From NCBI GenBank assembly GCA_045541535.1, contig JAZQJG010000034.1, forward strand, positions 62,001-126,000: a stretch of DNA of 64,000 bases. The letters are read 5' to 3'. Every line of letters starts with the position of its first letter. Within the stretch, counting starts at the first letter, position 1. Of the stretch, positions 1 through 8,081 are shown piece by piece. This DNA is from Firm-08 sp045541535. Its GTDB lineage: Bacteria > Bacillota > Clostridia > Oscillospirales > QAKW01. The translations under genes were made by a program, and so were the position numbers. The notes under the pieces were generated by a model. The model worked only from the letters and a program-made list of their open reading frames with translations, was not told the origin of the DNA and did not search any database.

Positions 1-1094
1 GAGTCAGAATCGGTATCATCGGTACCGGCTGGATCGCCGAGTCTCACGTTGTTTCCTACAAGAATATGCCCGACGTAGACATCGTAGCCGGTGCTGACCT
101 CGTTCCCGGCAAAGCAAGAGCATTCTTTGACAAATTTGATCTTCCGGATGCAAAATGCTACAACTCTCACAAAGAGATGCTGGATGACGAGTCCCTGCAG
201 TTGGATGCCGTCAGCGTATGTACCTACAACTGCACCCACGCAGAGTGTACCATTTACGCTCTGAAGAAAGGCATCCACGTAATGCTGGAGAAGCCCATGT
301 GCGTCACCCTGGACGAAGCTGTTGAAATCATGCGCGCCGAAAAAGAGAGCGGCAAAGTTCTTTCCATCGGCTTCCAGCCCAGACTGGACGAAAACATGAA
401 GATGATCAAAAAGATCGTTGAATCCGGCGAGCTGGGCGACATCTACTACATCCAGACCGGCGGCGGCCGTCGTCGTGGCATTCCCACCCCCTACGGCACC
501 ACCTTCATTGAGAAAGATACCGGCGGCATCGGCGCTTTGGGCGACATCGGTTGCTACTCTCTGGATATGGTTCTTAACGCCATCGGCTATCCCAAGCCTC
601 TGACTGTTTCCGGTTATAAGAGTGACTTCTTCGGCAAACGTCCCAGCTATTATCCCACTCATCCCGAGTACGCCGAGAAATTCGGTGTTGATGACTTCGC
701 CGCAGCATTCATTCGTCTGGAAGGCGGCATCATTCTGGACTTCAGAATTGCATGGGCTATGAATATGGACACTCCCGGTGACACCATCATCCTCGGTACC
801 AAGGGCGGTCTGAGAATCCCCTCCACCGAGTGCTGGAACGGCTCCGTTGGCGGTCCCATGAAGATCTACCACGAAGTTTGCGGCGAGCAGGTCGAGACCG
901 AGATCCCGATCATCAAGCCCGGCAAGATGAACAACTTCGAAAAGAAGATCCGCACCTTCCTGGATGCTTGCAAGAACGGCACTCCCGCTCCTGTTCCCAC
1001 CTCTCAAATCATTTACAACCAGGCTATCATTGACGGTATTGCAAAATCCGCTGCCCTGGGTCGTGAGATTGAGATTGAAATTCCCGAAATCTAA
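1..1094 (+). CDS. Gfo/Idh/MocA-family NAD(P)-dependent oxidoreductase, 5'-truncated by the window edge
   Basis: The open frame is already coding at base 3, where it reads a Rossmann start (RIGIIGTGWIAESH), so the true start lies a few codons outside the window and the first in-frame ATG at 66 is internal. The EKP motif of this family is present (MLEKPMC), as is the GDIGCYSLD segment of the C-terminal sheet domain. About 363 residues are visible, normal for the family, which oxidises or reduces sugars, inositols and related polyols with a bound NAD(P). The substrate cannot be read from sequence. It is followed at once by a strong hairpin terminator. Codon choice is biased to C-ending codons, suggesting good expression. 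Confidence 0.9.
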   Translation, partial: VRIGIIGTGWIAESHVVSYKNMPDVDIVAGADLVPGKARAFFDKFDLPDAKCYNSHKEMLDDESLQLDAVSVCTYNCTHAECTIYALKKGIHVMLEKPMCVTLDEAVEIMRAEKESGKVLSIGFQPRLDENMKMIKKIVESGELGDIYYIQTGGGRRRGIPTPYGTTFIEKDTGGIGALGDIGCYSLDMVLNAIGYPKPLTVSGYKSDFFGKRPSYYPTHPEYAEKFGVDDFAAAFIRLEGGIILDFRIAWAMNMDTPGDTIILGTKGGLRIPSTECWNGSVGGPMKIYHEVCGEQVETEIPIIKPGKMNNFEKKIRTFLDACKNGTPAPVPTSQIIYNQAIIDGIAKSAALGREIEIEIPEI

Positions 1095-1099
1095 CATTA

Positions 1100-1131
1100 A
1101 AAATGACCTGCACGTTGTGCAGGTCATTTTT
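1100..1131. terminator. Bidirectional intrinsic terminator
   Basis: A 12-bp perfect stem (AATGACCTGCAC with a GTT loop) is flanked by A and T runs. It ends the oxidoreductase gene on the plus strand and the DUF4830 gene on the minus strand. Confidence 0.9.
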
Positions 1132-1589
1132 TATTTACTTGCTTTCAAAGCTTTGGTAAAGCCGCCAAGCGTGGTGGAAGATACGTCCCCACCGATGATT
1201 TTTCCGTCCAGTACAATCAAATTTACAACCACATCTTCTTTTACATCTTCATAGCTCAATAGCTTAAACGTGTGTTTCTTGGCAGATTTCCCTGCATAAG
1301 CAGAGAGATCAAAGCCTCCTTCTTTTTGCAGTTCATTATAGGCTGTATATTTTTCATCAAACTCTGCCGGTATCACGATTTCTTCCACAAGTAAAGCGTT
1401 TGGTGCCACCGTGTGCCCGATGGATGCAAGATATTCCACCATTTCCTTTTCCCCTTGCATTTCGCCGGAAGCCCCACTATTCGTAGCCGTATCCGGCAAC
1501 ATCAAAAATACCAGCGTAAGCGAGAGACATAGAGCTGCAATTCCACTCAAAACTCTTGTTTTATTTAATTTAAACGAACAAATAAACAC
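1131..1589 (-). CDS. DUF4830-type membrane-anchored protein
   Basis: This protein of about 152 residues has one N-terminal membrane helix (about residues 12-33) followed by a small extracytoplasmic domain. The phrases EYLASIGHTV, IPAEFDEKYTAYNELQ and GFDLSAYAGK match the DUF4830 family known from Clostridia, which has no assigned function. I place the start at a GTG at 1589 because an AGGAG sits 8 bases upstream; a TTG at 1595 is open but lies too close to it. The gene stands alone between two terminators. Confidence 0.75.
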   Translation of the reverse strand: MFICSFKLNKTRVLSGIAALCLSLTLVFLMLPDTATNSGASGEMQGEKEMVEYLASIGHTVAPNALLVEEIVIPAEFDEKYTAYNELQKEGGFDLSAYAGKSAKKHTFKLLSYEDVKEDVVVNLIVLDGKIIGGDVSSTTLGGFTKALKASK

Positions 1590-1646
1590 ATTCAACTCTC
1601 CTTTTCATACTCTGCTAATACATATGAAAAGGCAAAAAAATATAGA

Positions 1647-1676
1647 ACAACGCCTCCGAAAATCCGGAGGCGTTGT
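1647..1676 (-). terminator. Intrinsic terminator of the EF-G-like gene
   Basis: The stem CGCCTCCG/CGGAGGCG, extended by ACAA/TTGT, is followed on the minus strand by a T-rich tract. It begins 3 bases past the stop codon of the EF-G-like gene. Confidence 0.85.
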
Positions 1677-1679
1677 ATA

Positions 1680-3746
1680 TTAGTCATTCTTTTGGTTTTC
1701 TTTAACAACCTTATCAATGATGTTGGCAGGCGCTTCTCTGTACTCCAGGAAATCATATACGAAAGTGGCACGACCGTGAGTCATACTCCGCAAACTCATT
1801 GCATAGTCATTCATTTCGCTCATCGGAACATCAGCCTCAACGATCTTTCTTGCATACTCAGGAGCCGCATCCATTGAAAGCACCTGACCACGACGCTTAT
1901 TAATATCGCCGATAATATCACCCATCAAAGCATCACTGACGTTAACTGCCAGACGGCCAATGGGCTCCAACATAGTGGGAGAAGCCTGTTTCATACCCTC
2001 TTTAAAGGCGATAGAAGCCGCGATCTTAAAGGCCATTTCAGAAGAATCTACAGGATGATAGGAACCATCCAGCAACGTCGCTTTGATGCCGGTAACGGGA
2101 TAACCCGCCAACACACCGGATTGCACGCTTTCACGAAGTCCCTTCTCAACGGCAGGAAAATAATTCTTGGGAACGGAGCCGCCGAATACGGTTTCTTCAA
2201 ACACGAACTCTTCTGCAGAAGGCTCAAACTCAATCCAAACGTGACCGTACTGGCCGTGGCCGCCGGATTGCTTCTTATGCTTACCTTCCACTTTAACCTT
2301 CTTACGGATGGTTTCACGGTAGGCAACTTTGGCATCGCTGAGTGCAACCTTAACGGAAAATGGCTTATCTGCCAAACGATTGATCAAAATATCAAGCTGG
2401 GTATCACCCATACCGTAAATAACGGTTTGCTTGGTTTCTTTATTATTGACCAGCTTCAACGTAGGATCCTGCTCGATCATACGCATAATGCCGGAGGTCA
2501 TACGTTCCTCCTCGCCTTTCGTAACGGGAGCAATGGCACGCACGTAGTTGGGTGTGGGGAATTTGATCTCAGGCATATCGTAATGTGAGCCCTTGGCGCG
2601 CAAAACGTCGCCTGTAGCGGCATCCAGCTTCGCAACCACACCGATATCACCGGCGCAGATATCTTCTACCTCGATCTGTTTTTTGCCCATAGGAACAGCG
2701 ATTTTGGAGAATTTCTCTTTTGTATCGTCTGCAACATTATTCAAAATATCATCCTTGTTCAAGGTACCGGAAATCACTTTAAAGAAAGACAGTTTGCCAA
2801 CAAAGGGGTCCACGATCGTTTTGAAAATATGAATCGCAGCAGGTCTGCCTTCATTATAATACAGTTGTACGGGCTTGTCGGAATCTTCAACCAAGCCGGG
2901 ACTTTCGGCATCGTGAACGGTGGGCATATAATCCACGAAGAAATCGGCCAGCTGCTGAATGCCGAACATCGTACCGGGCACACCGCAAATCACCGGGAAC
3001 AACAAACGTTGTGCAATGGCGGCACGGGTACCTTCCAAAATTTCTTCGTCAGTAAACTCTTCGCTATCAAAATACTTCATAAGCAGTTCGTCACTGGTTT
3101 CGGCGATCAGCTCTCTGAGTTTATCTTTATAAAGCGCAACGTTATCTGCCATATCAGCAGGAATATCCATTACTTCCGTCTTACCGTCAACACAGCGAAC
3201 AGCCGTTTCCTTCAATATGTCAACAATACCCACCGGTTTACCGTTTTCAAAGATAGGCAACCAAACGGGACAAATCTGATTGGTTCTGAATTTTTCATTA
3301 AGCTGATCCAGAATAGAATAAAAATCAGCATGCTCGTCATCCAGAAAAGATACGTAAAACGCCTTGGCTTTTTTCAGTCTGCGGGTAAGACCCACGGCCT
3401 TCTCGGCACCAACCGAAACACTCTGTTTTGCAGAAACAACGATCAGCGCGGCATCAGCGGCAGTAGCAGCAGAAATGTTTTCGCCTTCAAAATCATAGAA
3501 ACCGGGACTATCAATCAGATTGATCTTGGTATTCTTATGCTCAACGTGAGCAACAGACAGGGTAACCGTGGTTTTACGACGAATTTCTTCAGGGTCATAG
3601 TCACATACGGTATTTCCCTGAGCAACCGTTCCGAAACGGTCGGTTTTACCGTTCCAATATAAAAGGGTTTCAACGAGGGTGGTCTTACCGTTCCCCCGAT
3701 GCCCCAAAAAGCAGATGTTTCGAATGTCTTTGGCAGTATAGATCAT
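1680..3746 (-). CDS. EF-G-like translational GTPase (EF-G2 type)
   Basis: The 688-residue protein has the full EF-G layout: GTPase domain with P-loop GHRGNGKTT, domain II, and C-terminal domains III-V (VIYGMGDTQLDI, GGHGQYGHVWIEFEP). This is the length of the second, non-essential EF-G paralogues of Clostridia rather than of Tet(M). The G3 motif reads DSPGFYDF, so the catalytic His of DTPGH is Phe, as expected for EF-G2-like proteins. The usual NKxD G4 motif appears as SFLD, which is unusual. I prefer ATG 3746 (AAAGGAG, 7-base spacer) over the upstream TTG. It may act on ribosomes in a role other than ordinary translocation; that is inference. Confidence 0.85.
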   Translation of the reverse strand: MIYTAKDIRNICFLGHRGNGKTTLVETLLYWNGKTDRFGTVAQGNTVCDYDPEEIRRKTTVTLSVAHVEHKNTKINLIDSPGFYDFEGENISAATAADAALIVVSAKQSVSVGAEKAVGLTRRLKKAKAFYVSFLDDEHADFYSILDQLNEKFRTNQICPVWLPIFENGKPVGIVDILKETAVRCVDGKTEVMDIPADMADNVALYKDKLRELIAETSDELLMKYFDSEEFTDEEILEGTRAAIAQRLLFPVICGVPGTMFGIQQLADFFVDYMPTVHDAESPGLVEDSDKPVQLYYNEGRPAAIHIFKTIVDPFVGKLSFFKVISGTLNKDDILNNVADDTKEKFSKIAVPMGKKQIEVEDICAGDIGVVAKLDAATGDVLRAKGSHYDMPEIKFPTPNYVRAIAPVTKGEEERMTSGIMRMIEQDPTLKLVNNKETKQTVIYGMGDTQLDILINRLADKPFSVKVALSDAKVAYRETIRKKVKVEGKHKKQSGGHGQYGHVWIEFEPSAEEFVFEETVFGGSVPKNYFPAVEKGLRESVQSGVLAGYPVTGIKATLLDGSYHPVDSSEMAFKIAASIAFKEGMKQASPTMLEPIGRLAVNVSDALMGDIIGDINKRRGQVLSMDAAPEYARKIVEADVPMSEMNDYAMSLRSMTHGRATFVYDFLEYREAPANIIDKVVKENQKND

Positions 3747-3876
3747 AACGCCGGCTCCTTTCAAGAATAAAAATTGTACAATTGTACCAAATATTTTCAA
3801 GGTTTTTGAAAATCTTTATTTCATTTTATAACAAAAATCAAAAGAATGCAAGAAATATTTGTAAAATATATAAAAA

Positions 3877-3907
3877 AGAATACGAGCGACAGGGTCACTC
3901 GTATTCT
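3877..3907 (-). terminator. Intrinsic terminator of the pseudo-P-type ATPase gene
   Basis: A 10-bp stem (AGAATACGAG/CTCGTATTCT) is followed on the minus strand by six T residues, just after the stop of the 3912-6560 gene. Confidence 0.85.
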
Positions 3908-3911
3908 AAAA

Positions 3912-6560
3912 CTAAATTTTTATCCGTAGTGCACGGAAAATATTAGGCAAATTCCACAGAACGTGGTACAAAAGTATTTGAACAGGAAGCATCGCCAAAT
4001 TGTCCGCGCCCAATAACATTATGGTAGCAACAGCCATAACGCCAAAGATCGACGCCGTCACCCGATAGGCCACGTGACAGGCACAGCAAGAAAGCAATTT
4101 GTTGCATCCCGCCAAGCCAAACGCCATACCATGAATACGATCATAAGTAACAATATCAGCGGAAGCCTTGGGCACCTCACCACAGCAACGGCCGCACGCT
4201 TCAGCAGTTTCGGCAGATAAAATTGTGATGATTTCCGGATCGTCTACGACCGAAGCAAAGGTATCCTCTCGCAAGTTAAAGTCCTTGCTGATAATTGCGA
4301 CGGAAATACCCTCTTCCTCCAGCAATCTCAACGCGCGAGCGCTCTTGGCCGAGACCCTATAGGACACGCCGAACACACCGGCCAATGCATTGTCAATCAC
4401 GACGTAAATCATTTGCACGTCATCACCTTGCTTTAATTCCGGCGCCTCAATATGAAGTTCTCGCATAAACTCGGCATTGCCTACCGCCATACGACTGTCG
4501 TTAACAGAAAACGTGTATCCAAGTTGCTCGTGATAGTAAGGCTCGTATACCACAGGAAATTCAAAATCAGACTCATCTTCCAAAATCTTTGCAAAAAAGC
4601 CGTCCAGAGGCCCGCCAACCTTACGAAACAGCGAAGTTAAGGCCAAAAGAATTTCCGTAACATTATATCCGCCCTTGATCTGCATACCGCATAGGCCGAT
4701 ATCGTCACAAGAAATAAGATCCGTATCCTCCACAACCAACACACCGCTATCAGACATTGCCACAGCGCCTTCTCTGCCGGAAATCATCGTGTTGTTACGC
4801 CGCAGAAATACACCCAACTTGTATATATACAAGGTGTGTGACCACGCTGAAAATACAACCGACGCCACACAAACAAGCGCCATTTCCATTACCACAAGGG
4901 TTGCAAGAGGAAGCAATTTAAAGAGCCAGGAGGTCAATCCAAAGAATACGATCACCGCAAACAAAACGAAAGTGAACTTATCCACCTTGCTATTCAGATT
5001 TTCCTCGCCAAAAGCGCGGTTCAAATAATTTGAAACGGTTTTGGTGCGAGCGGTATACAGTACGTCTCCCCCGCTGCCCGTTTCTACCATAACGTCATTA
5101 TCAACCGCACTGCTCTTGGGCCGACCAATCGCCGCCTTAACTTTTTCTTCAGAAATGGTTTCAAAATTACAATAGATATGTTTTACAAGCAACCGCTTGG
5201 CAATGAGATTCATCAAGATGCTCAGGCCAAGGAAAAAATCAAAAGAAATACATACCGCCGCATACTTTTCGGGATTGAGCAAGAAATACAAATTATAAAT
5301 GACAGATGCAAAACCGAGTACGAGACTGACACCATCCGGCGTAAGTCGACCATGTAATAGCTTTTTAATACTATCCAGCATCGGACTGATATTTAAAACC
5401 ACAAACAATACACTGACCGCAAGAGAAACCAGGCAATAGTTGACAGGGTTTTCCAGCGGGCTGATCTGAACGGGTACAATTGCAGAAAATTGCTCAAACA
5501 ATCCAAGGAAAAGATATACACTACCCAAGAAAAGTACACCCATCAACACGATTTTGACGGTGATTTTATTTAAAAGTGATTTAAGTCCGGACAGCACGTC
5601 TTCCCGCTCTTCAATAGAGGAATATTCTTCTATCACCCGAGGTCTGCTTTGGGATTCGGAAGAATCATCTTCTTCCTTTAACTTGACGGGCATTTCTTGC
5701 TGTTTTGGCTGTTCTTCAACAAAATCCGTAACCGGTGTTTCTACAGTTTCAGGCTCCGGCTCCACAGGTGTTTCAGCAGGCTCTACCGGCTTGGGATTTA
5801 CAAAATCAGCAAACTTTTGCTTTGTGCCATCACTTTTGGCTTTCACTTCATCAAAAGCGGCAACGTTAAACTTAAATTCGGTTTTCTCCGGCTTTGGATC
5901 TTCCTTTACAACGGAAACCGGCTCTTCTGTGACATCCTCCGTTAAATCAACAACTGCCACGGCAGGTTCAACAAATAAAGGTGTCTCTTCAGTCACAGAA
6001 TCATCCGCAAACAGAATATCATCCGCAGGAACTTCCAAAGGTAAATGCTCCGATTCCTCAAATTCACCACCCAAATCAAACAAAATAGTGGCTTCCGTCG
6101 CTTTCGGTTGTTGCAACGTCTCCTCTTTGTCATCGTTTGGCGCCACCAACGGTTCAGTCGGCAGATCCATTACAAAAGAAAATTCTGCATCAGGGGATTT
6201 CTCTTCCTCACGCACAGGAGTCTCCACAAAAACGGGAACGTCAGAAAACACAGGCTTTTCCACTTCTATTTGAGGCGCCGCAATCGCAGGAGTGTCTTCC
6301 AATTGTTCTTCTTTAACCTCTTGCGCTAATTTTTCTGCAGGAACTATTTCCGGAGCCTTATGATTTACCATTTTAGGTTCAGACGTTACAGCCGGTGCTT
6401 TATCCACAACTTTTTCGGTTTTAACGTCGGCAGGTATTGTCTCTGTCTCAATCTCGGGAGCAGACGTGCCCAGAATATCATCCAGATCAAAAGAGGAATC
6501 TTCGGGATAATCATATTGTCCGAGATCAAGGATATCGTCTAAATTGAATTTATCACTCAT
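3912..6560 (-). CDS. Large membrane protein resembling a catalytically inactive P-type ATPase, with an acidic N-terminal tail
   Basis: The 882-residue protein has an acidic, Pro/Glu/Val-rich tail (about 1-325) beginning with two copies of an F-x-LDDIL motif, then membrane helices at about 336-356, 373-391, 408-427, 436-455, 529-548 and 551-573, a cytoplasmic domain (580-830) and two final helices. Order and local phrases follow heavy-metal P-type ATPases: MAVGNAEFM resembles the N-domain nucleotide loop, and ALAGVFGVSYRV...LEEEGISVAIIS resembles the P-domain. The phosphorylated DKTGT is instead EDTDL (611-615), TGDN is SKDFN, no GDGxND is visible, and neither TGES nor CPC is seen. A transport ATPase is therefore unlikely; a sensor or scaffold is inference. 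It lies 11 bases after rlmB. The start has AGGAGG 7 bases upstream. Confidence 0.7.
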   Translation of the reverse strand: MSDKFNLDDILDLGQYDYPEDSSFDLDDILGTSAPEIETETIPADVKTEKVVDKAPAVTSEPKMVNHKAPEIVPAEKLAQEVKEEQLEDTPAIAAPQIEVEKPVFSDVPVFVETPVREEEKSPDAEFSFVMDLPTEPLVAPNDDKEETLQQPKATEATILFDLGGEFEESEHLPLEVPADDILFADDSVTEETPLFVEPAVAVVDLTEDVTEEPVSVVKEDPKPEKTEFKFNVAAFDEVKAKSDGTKQKFADFVNPKPVEPAETPVEPEPETVETPVTDFVEEQPKQQEMPVKLKEEDDSSESQSRPRVIEEYSSIEEREDVLSGLKSLLNKITVKIVLMGVLFLGSVYLFLGLFEQFSAIVPVQISPLENPVNYCLVSLAVSVLFVVLNISPMLDSIKKLLHGRLTPDGVSLVLGFASVIYNLYFLLNPEKYAAVCISFDFFLGLSILMNLIAKRLLVKHIYCNFETISEEKVKAAIGRPKSSAVDNDVMVETGSGGDVLYTARTKTVSNYLNRAFGEENLNSKVDKFTFVLFAVIVFFGLTSWLFKLLPLATLVVMEMALVCVASVVFSAWSHTLYIYKLGVFLRRNNTMISGREGAVAMSDSGVLVVEDTDLISCDDIGLCGMQIKGGYNVTEILLALTSLFRKVGGPLDGFFAKILEDESDFEFPVVYEPYYHEQLGYTFSVNDSRMAVGNAEFMRELHIEAPELKQGDDVQMIYVVIDNALAGVFGVSYRVSAKSARALRLLEEEGISVAIISKDFNLREDTFASVVDDPEIITILSAETAEACGRCCGEVPKASADIVTYDRIHGMAFGLAGCNKLLSCCACHVAYRVTASIFGVMAVATIMLLGADNLAMLPVQILLYHVLWNLPNIFRALRIKI

Positions 6561-6571
6561 AAGTCAACCTC

Positions 6572-7318
6572 CTATCTGTATTTGGCGATCTCTTGCATAA
6601 TAACACCGGCAGCTACCGAAGCATTTAAACAAGAAACCTTACCTTTCATCGGGATCTTCAATAAAATGTCGCACTTTTTCTTCAAAAGATTGCCGATACC
6701 GTTTCCTTCACTGCCGACGATCAGAGCAAGGGAACAATCAAATTTTTCATCAAAATAGCATTGTTTGGCGTCCATATCACTACCGTAAATCCATACGCCC
6801 TGTTCTTTCAGCCAATCCACCGTTGCAGCAAGATTGGTTACCTTTGCAACTGCCACGTGATTCAAAGCGCCGCCACTTGCTTTTTCAACTGCGGCAGTAA
6901 GACCCACCGCACGACGTTTGGAAATAATCACGCCGTGAGCGCCAAAAGCATCTGCAGAACGGATAATGGCCCCCAGATTATGAGGATCAGCGATCTCGTC
7001 AGCAATAATAATAAACGGCTTTTCGCCGCGTTCATTTGCAATCGCAATCATTGTTTCCGGATCGACGTATTCTTTTTGAGCCACATAGGCAATTACACCC
7101 TGAGTGTTTTCACCCGGGAACATTTGTTGCAGCTTTTGTTTGCCGGCGGTAACAACGGGAATACGTTTTTCTCTGGCAATCGCCAAAATCTTTTTGGCGC
7201 TGCCATCCATATTTTCACTTGCAACCAAAATCTTATCAATCGTACGCTCGGAGTTCAACGCTTCAATCACGTTGTTCCGACCAAAAATAACGTCTGTATG
7301 CGCTTGAGTTTCTCTCAT
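6572..7318 (-). CDS. rlmB: 23S rRNA (guanosine-2'-O-)-methyltransferase, TrmH/RlmB (SpoU) family
   Basis: The 248-residue protein has the N-terminal substrate-binding domain (FGRNNVIEAL) and the SPOUT knot with its three motifs: NLGAIIRSADAFGAHGVI, IVGSEGNGI and IPMKGKVSCLNASVAAGV. RlmB methylates G2251 of 23S rRNA with S-adenosylmethionine; a related tRNA or rRNA target cannot be excluded. ATG 7318 is chosen because AGGAGG lies 9 bases upstream, while the longer reading from 7345 has no good ribosome binding site. It is the first gene of a two-gene unit with the pseudo-P-type ATPase. Confidence 0.9.
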   Translation of the reverse strand: MRETQAHTDVIFGRNNVIEALNSERTIDKILVASENMDGSAKKILAIAREKRIPVVTAGKQKLQQMFPGENTQGVIAYVAQKEYVDPETMIAIANERGEKPFIIIADEIADPHNLGAIIRSADAFGAHGVIISKRRAVGLTAAVEKASGGALNHVAVAKVTNLAATVDWLKEQGVWIYGSDMDAKQCYFDEKFDCSLALIVGSEGNGIGNLLKKKCDILLKIPMKGKVSCLNASVAAGVIMQEIAKYR

Positions 7319-7451
7319 TCGACACAACCTCCTAAATACATACAAAATTATTGTAACACAAAACTATTCAAAAGAAAATACTTTTGTAAAATATATTTGC
7401 TATTTTATTTATAATGTGATAACATTGTTTCAAACAAAAAAAGAGGCTAAT

Positions 7452-8066
7452 ATGAAAGAAAACTATCAAAAACAATTGGATACTGTATTGGAAACGTTGG
7501 ATTTGAACGATCCGCCCCGTTTGTTGCTTCACAGTTGTTGCGGGCCCTGCAGCAGCTACGTTTTGCAATATCTTGCGAAATTTTTTCGCATTTCCGTATT
7601 CTTTTACAATCCTAATATTCAACCGGAATCAGAGTACTGTCTGCGGCTGGAAACACAGAAAAAGGTACTAAGCACTCTTCCCCTGCCAAATAAAGCAACA
7701 CTGATTGAAGGAAACTACGACCCGCAAAGTTTTTTTGAGATCATCAAAGGATTGGAACAGGAGCCGGAGCGCGGCGCGCGATGCGCAAAATGCATTGAAC
7801 AACGCATTGAAAAAACTGCCGCGTACGCCGCAGATAATGGCTTTGACTATTTTTGCACCACCCTATCCGTCAGTCCGCACAAAGACGCAGAACTACTTCA
7901 TCAATTATCATTAAAATACGCAGAAAAATACGGTGTACCGGCGCTCCCTGCGGATTTTAAAAAGAGAAACGGATACCTTGAAAGCATCCGTCTTTCAAAA
8001 GAACTGAATTTATACCGTCAAAACTACTGCGGTTGTATTTTTTCAAAACAAAAAAGCGATGATTAA
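7452..8066 (+). CDS. queH: Epoxyqueuosine reductase QueH
   Basis: The 204-residue protein carries the QueH cysteine pattern: HSCCGPCSSY near the N-terminus, RCAKC in the middle and NYCGC near the C-terminus, the residues that hold the iron-sulfur cluster and second metal. QueH performs the last step of queuosine synthesis in tRNA wobble position 34 and replaces QueG in many anaerobes. ATG 7452 follows an AAGAGG site; the in-frame upstream start at 7416 has none. It is divergent from rlmB and stands alone before a terminator that overlaps its stop codon. Confidence 0.9.
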   Translation: MKENYQKQLDTVLETLDLNDPPRLLLHSCCGPCSSYVLQYLAKFFRISVFFYNPNIQPESEYCLRLETQKKVLSTLPLPNKATLIEGNYDPQSFFEIIKGLEQEPERGARCAKCIEQRIEKTAAYAADNGFDYFCTTLSVSPHKDAELLHQLSLKYAEKYGVPALPADFKKRNGYLESIRLSKELNLYRQNYCGCIFSKQKSDD

Positions 8067-8080
8067 TCATCGCTTTTTTT
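8051..8080. terminator. Bidirectional intrinsic terminator
   Basis: The stem AAAAAGCGATGA/TCATCGCTTTTT surrounds the queH stop codon and serves the convergent P-type ATPase gene on the minus strand as well. Confidence 0.9.
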
Positions 8081-8081
8081 G

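Noticed and set aside
2829..3662. Open frame of 277 codons antisense to the EF-G-like gene
   Set aside because: Shadow frame without motifs or ribosome binding site.
1680..3746. Tet(M)-like tetracycline resistance protein
   Set aside because: G3 and length fit EF-G2-type proteins, and no mobile element or resistance context is seen.
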